A stretch of 64,000 bases of DNA from Panorpa germanica (Eukaryota > Arthropoda > Insecta > Mecoptera > Panorpidae): positions 15,014,759 to 15,078,758 of the forward strand of contig OY783204.1 in assembly GCA_963678705.1 (NCBI GenBank). The letters run 5' to 3'. Positions within the stretch are counted from its first letter, which is position 1. Each line of letters starts with the position of its first letter. The position numbers were made by a program, and so were the translations under genes. The notes beneath the pieces are model-generated. The model had not been told where the DNA came from and ran no database searches. It saw nothing but the letters and a program-made list of their open reading frames with translations. Positions 57,833 to 64,000 of the stretch are shown piece by piece.

Positions 57833-58600
57833 CATACATACATACATCATAACTTTTCAAAAAACTTTACGAGTGAGTAAACAGATACGTTTCCGTACCA
57901 CCACATAAGCCGCGAATTCAATTCAATAAATGAATGTACGCTGCTGCAAATATAGATGTGAATACTATACGAGTATATGAAAATAGAAAAGTACAAACTG
58001 GGAAATAGTTTTAAGTGCACTACATTCCAGAGAGAAAATTCAACTTGCATATAATAAATAATAAATATTACTCTTTGGTTAGTTTTAAAACATAATTTAC
58101 CCCGATAATATTCCATTTTTGATTTAAAGAAAACTAAAAGTACACGGATCTATTTATTTTAAAACTAGTTTCCTTATTAATCTTTCTTATGGTCATACAT
58201 TTACTTGCTAAGTATTTGCTATAGAGTACCGCTTATTTATCCCATGTCGATTCTCTTTTTACGTACTCCTGTTGTCCGCATTTTGTCTGTATATATTTAA
58301 GAGTTGAGGAAATCCGAGTCATTTATGGTAGTATAGTCTTATAGAGGTAGTCCTCGACTTACGACAGATCGCACTTACCACCTAAGCTAATTCAGTGGAA
58401 ATATTTGTTTAATAACATATTCAAGCTACTGCTCAATATAATAAATATAGTAAATTCGGATGACGAAGACAAAGAGGCAGATTAAGACAGCTCGATTTTT
58501 GGAGATTCTTTTTTTTTATATGAATCTAGATTTACAACCGAGGTATATACACCTATCTCTATCATAAGTCAATCCTGTGTTGTTTCTTTAATTTAATTCA
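56900..58600. other. AT-rich, no gene seen except a microsatellite
   Basis: Contains the (TA)n/(CATA)n tract described separately. No exon supported. Confidence 0.4.
57775..57848. repeat. (TA)n followed by (CATA)n microsatellite
   Basis: About 50 bases of alternating TA and then about five catacata units. Confidence 0.97.
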
Positions 58601-58603
58601 TTT

Positions 58604-58678
58604 TATTTAACTTCTGCCTACTTTTGATGTGTAGTCATATTCGCGTTGATCTCCTACTACTTTTGCCAGTTTGCATAT
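58604..58678 (-). repeat. SINE tail fragment, minus strand
   Basis: tttatttaacttctgcctac, then gttgatctcctactactttt, is a diverged inverse of the SINE tail. It lies directly against the LINE poly(A) end. Confidence 0.6.
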
Positions 58679-58684
58679 TTTTAA

Positions 58685-59940
58685 ATTTTTTTTTTATTAA
58701 TACTTCACGGGCTTATTAGGACCACGGTCCTTTTTTCGCCCTTCCATCTTTATTTTATTTACAATTTATCTATTTACATTTCATTATTATTATTACTACC
58801 TAAACTTTTAGCCCAGCTTTATGCCATAACCTGTCTATGACTAAGCACACCGGCTACCTCGGATATTTTACTCGTTGGCAACACCACTCCATTTTTCACC
58901 AAAACTCTGTACAAATTATTGCTGCAGGCATCCGTTTCTGTACATTGGAAGATCAAAAAGTTTTGGATCTGCTACCCCTTCTCCACAATTGCACATATCT
59001 TCTTCTACCAACTGATTTCTTTTTAGATGTGCCAATGCCCTTGTATGGTCTACCCTCAGTCTCGAGATAAGTGATATCACTCTTAACCTTGGGTTTTCCA
59101 CCACCAACGACGTCCGCACACCGAAGACTGCAAACTGAAAAATTTTCTTCCTTTCTCTGAATTATTCCATATACCCTGCCACTTCTCTTTCACTTCATTT
59201 TTGCTCTTTGCCAATAAGTCCACTTCATATTGAATTTCTCCACTTGCTACTGTTCTAGCTGCTTGTTGTGCGGCGTCGTTTGCTTTTTCATTTCCTGTGA
59301 TTCCTTTGCGAGCAGGAATCCACACTAACAGTACATCGAATCCTTTCATCTTTATTCTATTTAGATTTCTTCTTACGGTATAAAATATATTTCCCGCTTC
59401 TCTGATAATCCCATTCTTTCCCAATGCTTCCATTACTGCTTTTGAATCTATGCATATTACAGCTTTCGACTATGTGTTGTTCTCAATTGTTGAAATAGCT
59501 TCTTTGACAGCTACCAGCTCTGCATCATAAATTGAAATATCTCCAGGTAAAGTTATTATCTGTATAGTAGACTCCGTCACTACTCCCGCCACAGACCCCG
59601 TTGCCATCGTTCACCCGTCTGCGAATACTCTAATGTGCTCTGGTCAAATGTCATCCATCTTACTTTTAAATATCCCATTTATAATTTCAGCACCTCCTTT
59701 GCAGCAGGCTACCTCTTTCCCAATTTCAAAATTATATTCTGCACTTCGCCCTAATTCGCCATATTCAAAATTAGTAACTTCTTGTGCTTTATTCCTTCCT
59801 CCCATTTCCCACATGTTCACTAATTTTTGCCATAATATCGTCATTTTTCTGTTTTTGTTTCTATCATTTCTTTCGAGTTCCTCGAAAAGCATTCTTCTGG
59901 AAGCACACTCTGTTGTTAACGATTCAGTTTGCATATGTCA
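58685..59940 (-). pseudogene. Non-LTR retrotransposon with RNase H domain, 5'-truncated
   Basis: Minus strand, ending in a poly(A) (poly-T at about 58685-58698). From the 5' side: NRKMTILWQKLVNMWEMGGR, then an RNase H domain with the expected acidic residues in order: HIRVFADG (about 59610), DAELVAVKEAI (about 59520), CIDSKAVMEAL (about 59440), WIPARKGITGNEKANDAAQQ (about 59290). Then the C-terminal SLISRLRVDHTRALAHLKRN and a CNCGEGVADP knuckle (about 58970). An RNase H after RT marks I, R1-like or Outcast-type LINEs. Nonsense codons lie near 59635, 59600 and 59470. RT and endonuclease are absent. Confidence 0.85.
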
Positions 59941-59949
59941 GCACATAAT

Positions 59950-61590
59950 CATTTAAACTTTATTACAATTAAACTCAGAAAACAGAGCTATTTTAAGCTA
60001 GTAAATACATCGTCATTACAAGTTCTTTTTTCCAGTTTATCTACCATTTCTAAAATTTGAACCTTGTAATGGAATGAAAATATTAACCTTGGAATTAGCT
60101 TGTAGCAAACTAGTCCTACATTTCAATACAATTTTGTGGGCTATCACCTATTTTCTCTAGTTTACGATATTTATTTTTTACATTAGCAATACAGCAGGCT
60201 AACTAAAACACCGTTAGTAAAAGCTCGAATTCGAGTTCGAATTTTTTTAAAACGAGGTGCCAAGGTGTCATATCACATTTCAAATTTGAGTTCGAAGTGC
60301 AAGTTTGAAAGTTCAATTTTGGCATAAACATGGACATGCTTTCATAAAATTTGATCATGTTTTGAAAAATTAAATATTTGAAAGAGAAGAATCCTTCTTA
60401 GCAATTAGTTTCAAAAAAGTGTGGAATATTTAATGTCTGAGTACCTCACGGTATGGTTTGAATACCATTTTATTGCATAGCACTTTCAATTCTCCATTAT
60501 TCTAATTATCATTAGCATCCAGTTGGCTTACGTTGACCTTTTCACTCTCATACGAAATCATTTGTGTGTAGCCACAAACCGTTTGTACGCGGCACTCTAT
60601 ATTGCAGCCTATGTAGCCTGTGTCCAAATTCGGTTCTGCACTCAACATTTTTTGCTATTTTATTTCCAATTATTGCCGACAATTTAGTTTGTTTACCTAT
60701 CACTTTCGTTGACGATGTGCTGAAGTGATGTTACCCAAAGGAGGGGCACAGAAAATATTTCCTCTTAGTGAAATTTAACAACAACAATAATATTCGTATA
60801 GAGTTTTCTATTTATGGTATAGTTTCATATTTAGTATGTGTATAACAATGCAAGCTTGAGTATTTAACTATTTTTATATTATGACATAATGTAATATATT
60901 TATTTTTGATTTTTGGCAAGATGGCTGAATAAGCCAAATTCTAAAAGCATTAAAAAAAAGAAAATACTTCCTAACATCTTTTCTGCACATATTTCTAAAG
61001 AATAATAATTTAAACAGATTTTTTTTTTCATCATCTATGTTTTGTAATCAAAATTGACATTATTGTCACCCTATTATGACAAGAAATGAACTTTTAAAAA
61101 TTCGTAACTGTTTCCTTTAGATAAGAAATATCTGAAAATATTAGTAGCATATAAAAAAAAATTATGTACCGTAAAAATAATTCCGTTCTTTTTCTAAAGG
61201 AGTACGCCAGCAGCATGTAATTCAAGATGTTCGTTTTATAAAGATTTTAGATATTTAATAGCAAGACCTCATAAAAGTTGATAATATCGTTTTTGTGCAA
61301 AGCTACTGATGTGTGTGTGTGTGTTTCTGTGTGTGTGTCACATATTCAATATTTTAGGTCGCTGAGCTAACGACTTCAGACTTGTTATCATACACACCGA
61401 TTCTCAAATATATAAAGTTAACGTCTGTTATTTGGAATAAAAGATAAGTTGAACCTTATAGCATTAGTTACCTATGCTTCTAAAAGCTTTGTATTATAGT
61501 TTGCGAATATATGTATTAATTTCACGACAAGATTACTATATTGAATGACAAACATTGCACAAAATATTTTGAATTTAATATTAAAGGCCA
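59950..61590. other. AT-rich, no gene seen
   Basis: A (GT)n tract lies at about 61312-61340, and a short ctcgaattcgag palindrome near 60223. No exon supported. Confidence 0.4.
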
Positions 61591-61596
61591 AACATA

Positions 61597-61822
61597 CCTG
61601 CTGTTTTAATTTTTAGGTTTCAGTTTTAATTTTATGTTTTAACTTTAACTTGTATGCTTTTGTTGCAAAGCTTTAATTATGCAAATTGTAAATTATTAAT
61701 TCTATAAAAAAGTTCACTGTCCTGCAAATAACTGTCAAGTGTTATGTTTTAGTATGAGAAAGTATAGAGTATGCATACTTCCAAAACTAAAATTTAAAAT
61801 TAAAATTAAAACTAAAAACAGG
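61597..61822. mobile_element. AT-rich MITE with ~50-bp inverted ends
   Basis: Left cctgctgttttaatttttag..cttgtatgc; right gcatacttcc..ctaaaaacagg. The arms are imperfect inverses of ~50 bp, rich in ttttaa. No coding potential; target duplication not resolved. Confidence 0.65.
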
Positions 61823-61892
61823 AAAGAATTACACATATTTTAATATGCTATACTACTTTTTACGCAAATACTGTAATTAGTAATATAATATA

Positions 61893-62151
61893 TTTCTTTA
61901 ACATTGTCTTATTTCTGATGCTGAGTCCTATCACCGACAACCTCCTACTATTGTTGTCAGTTTTGTCGTGGTGTCGTGGGCTCGTATATATAAGCTACAC
62001 TACTGCTTAATAATGTTATGATATTTGTAAGCTCTTACATCATCATCTTTGATAGAACAAAACCCAGAAAATATGCTCTGGTCTGGGGATTGGACCCGAA
62101 GACACACTTGTCTGGCATCAAACGTCAACGCTTTGGGCTGCTGTGTCGTCC
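61893..62151 (-). mobile_element. tRNA-derived SINE, near full length, minus strand
   Basis: Head at 62151 (ggacgacacagcagcccaaa on the minus strand), B-box-like gggtccaatccccag, and tail ending at tttctgatgctgagtcctat on the plus strand. More diverged than the copies at 29499 and 56043. Confidence 0.85.
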
Positions 62152-62266
62152 AGCAATATAATTGTACGTAACACTGCAAATATTTATATTGCAAATATGT
62201 TGTAAATCATTCGAAATGAACGTAACGCATTACATGCAGTAGTTAAGAAGATTTTACATTTGTAAC

Positions 62267-62487
62267 TAGAGATGTGCACAAAATACATAATAGACCAGGC
62301 TTCTAGAGGAGTATCGGCAATGTCGCAAGCGATCGGAGCACTAAACGGCGGCACTAAAGCGGCAAAGGTAACGGCGCTCTTGACCCCGCGTTGGAACGGT
62401 AAGATGTCTTTTTATACAGCCTAAGATCTCAGATCTCTGGATGCCTCCATATTGTATTTTATATTTTGTATTTTGTGCACATCTCTG
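62267..62487. mobile_element. hAT-type MITE (221 bp) with GC-rich interior
   Basis: Left tagagatgtgcacaaaatac; right, on the opposite strand, cagagatgtgcacaaaatac: 25-bp inverted ends. Flanks tttgtaac (62259-62266) and tctgtaac (62488-62495) form an 8-bp duplication with one mismatch, the hAT length. The interior (62300-62410) is markedly GC-richer than the ends. Confidence 0.85.
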
Positions 62488-62495
62488 TCTGTAAC

Positions 62496-63255
62496 ATTGT
62501 AGATTATAGATAACTTTTACGGTTCTAGCTTTTAAAAGAAATTGAACGAGAGCTGCAAATTTATTTAATATTGAGATTAATTTTAATATTTGGTTTGCAT
62601 ATTAGGTAGATCGATTCAACAAATGCAGTGGTTTTGACAGTAAATCTTTGTGACTCAAAATACTGTGCCAACCTATTACAATAATCGGAGTTCCATGCAT
62701 CGCTTCGGGTCAAAGTTCAAAATCTATTCAGACAATGCTGTACCAGATCAATATAATACAGCATCCTATATTTTACAACTGTAGCGTCGTTAGTTTCCGG
62801 TTTGCTAGTTACCATGGATACGAACTACTGCAAATTATGTATAATAAAATGGAATGTGCATCAAATGTACCCAGTATATTTATGTTTTCAAAAAATTACT
62901 TAATTATTTATTACTTTTTGTTTCGTCCCGTTAAATGACACGTGTTGTTAATATACTCAGAATTAAAAAACCTTATGTTACCAATTAAAAGTGCATTTAT
63001 CAAATTAATAATATTACAATATTATAGTCTTCTTCCCTATAACAGACAAACTAACATGAGAGAGCGATTTAAGAATCGCTAGGCTTTTGAATTATATTGG
63101 AAGTCTATTCGACTTAAAATGAATCGGTATTGTGGTTTACATATGACTCTTACACTACACAACAATCATTAACCTAATAAATCCAAGTCTAATGTCTTTA
63201 AATCCTTTCGTAGTACCTACTCAATAATAAATCCTTAAACAAATCCTTATATTAT
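62496..63255. other. AT-rich, no gene seen
   Basis: Nothing supported. Confidence 0.4.
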
Positions 63256-63259
63256 CAAC

Positions 63260-63372
63260 TTCAACGCATGCGCATAGAGAACGAATAGGAATATATACCT
63301 TTAGCCCTCGCACATATTTTGGACACACTTTCAGGTCCAGTATTCTCTCTCCATATATATGTGCTCTGAGAC
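63260..63372. repeat. Dispersed repeat copy 3 of 3
   Basis: cgcatgcgcatagagaacga, then ggacacactttcaggtccag and ctctccatatatatgtgctc, matches the right half of 12792-12962. Confidence 0.85.
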
Positions 63373-63391
63373 TACAGTGTAGATCTACAAC

Positions 63392-63475
63392 GAGCTGTAT
63401 TTTGGGCGGTCAAGATAGTTAGGTGGCGGACATTCAGCTATGCTTGGGTCCGGGTTTGATTCCCGGATATGGAAT
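63392..63475 (+). repeat. tRNA-like SINE head, second family
   Basis: aagatagttaggtggcggac then ccgggtttgattcccggata, with A- and B-box-like strings at tRNA spacing. The cloverleaf is not complete, so a functional tRNA is unlikely. The sequence differs from the main SINE family. Confidence 0.5.
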
Positions 63476-63479
63476 AATT

Positions 63480-64000
63480 TTATTCCATGACTGGCAAATG
63501 ATAAACAAATCAATAATATTTAAAAAACCGACCATATAATAAACAATTCTACAAAACACACAATTATTATTTTACAATTATTGCGAGATATAACCTACCT
63601 GTTGAAATCGCAATAATCTTTTGTCGCTCTAATAATTAATAATAAATTAATTTTTTTCGTTATTCTATGTTTACAACAATAGCAAACAAAATATTACGTT
63701 GCTTTTAGAGTTAATTTTGATGTACTTTATTTTTCTTTTACAAATACAAAAATAAATAATAAAATTTGTTCATTATTACAATAAGAATATACATAAAAAG
63801 CAGCTTATGGAAATATATGGCAGATCCTTTAATAAAGCCAACATGGTTTATATATACTTTTTGAAATTGTTACATGGGTTTTGGCTTACACCAGCCAATC
63901 GTTTCGCTATGAACGAACGCAGCAGTACCAAAGGTCTCTATTGAGCTGAACCAGGAACCAGGCTACGGGAACGCCATTAGTGTCCGGGTTTCTCTGTAGG
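63480..64000. other. Unassigned end of window
   Basis: AT-rich, then a GC-richer last 130 bases (ggctacgggaacgccattag) that could be the edge of an exon or repeat continuing past the window. No frame was recognised. Confidence 0.3.

Noticed and set aside
58340..58570. Possible MITE (gtcctcgacttacgac and aaccgaggtata)
   Set aside because: Inverted match too short and interrupted; no target duplication.
63392..63475. Functional tRNA gene
   Set aside because: A- and B-box-like strings exist, but acceptor and anticodon stems do not pair convincingly; SINE head preferred.
1..64000. CRISPR arrays, bacterial operons, rRNA or integrated viral genomes
   Set aside because: None seen. Repeats lack regular spacer structure, and coding remnants are all transposon or host type.

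Overview
This is nuclear DNA of an animal, almost certainly an insect. Supporting signs are spliced coding exons with GT..AG borders, very AT-rich spacer, and a dense load of arthropod-type mobile elements: mariner, hAT, Jockey-like and RNase-H LINEs, a gypsy-like LTR element, tRNA-headed SINEs and many MITEs. The order cannot be fixed from the sequence. No bacterial operons, CRISPR arrays, rRNA genes or intact tRNA genes were seen.

Only two host genes are supported, both cut by the window. On the minus strand, three exons (1944-2156, 776-1039, 552-703) join in frame with good splice sites. They encode the N-terminus of a protein resembling FSIP2 (fibrous sheath-interacting protein 2), a very large sperm-tail protein of vertebrates. 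Pointing the other way, a CpG-richer stretch (4300-4966) leads into one plus-strand first coding exon (4967-5078). This starts MSERFKVTK and ends at a clean GTAAGT donor; identity is uncertain, possibly a K-Cl cotransporter. The two genes form a head-to-head pair about 2.8 kb apart with a dead mariner between them. No further exon of the plus-strand gene was recognised, so most of the rest is probably intron and/or intergenic repeat sediment.

Mobile elements by region. 2.4-3.3 kb: mariner fossil. 5.6-16 kb: SINE pieces, hAT and Tc1/mariner-type MITEs. 16.4-20.8 kb: long degenerate minus-strand Jockey-like LINE with an 870-bp mariner nested in its reverse transcriptase. 21.96-22.78 kb: solo LTR. 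23.1-24.5 and 26.0-26.6 kb: LINE remnants. 29.3-33.8 kb: young LTR retrotransposon of the same family with an intact 672-aa Gag-protease reading frame, almost no RT or integrase, and a SINE in one LTR. 34.6-47.8 kb: LINE 3' ends, a mariner, an XPG-I/PIN-like nuclease fossil, hAT and MITEs. 50-53 kb: LINE end, hAT and mariner remnants. 53-64 kb: hairpin, three MITEs with inverted repeats, SINEs and a minus-strand LINE with an RNase H domain.

The most unusual object is the LTR element at 29318-33795. It keeps Gag and protease in one open frame, has lost nearly all of RT, RNase H and integrase, and has made three tandem-like copies of a short RT-derived peptide. Each LTR of the family also carries a tRNA-Pro-type primer-binding site inside its end, as if an older LTR boundary plus PBS had been absorbed. 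It looks like a non-autonomous element that depends on a partner for RT and integrase.
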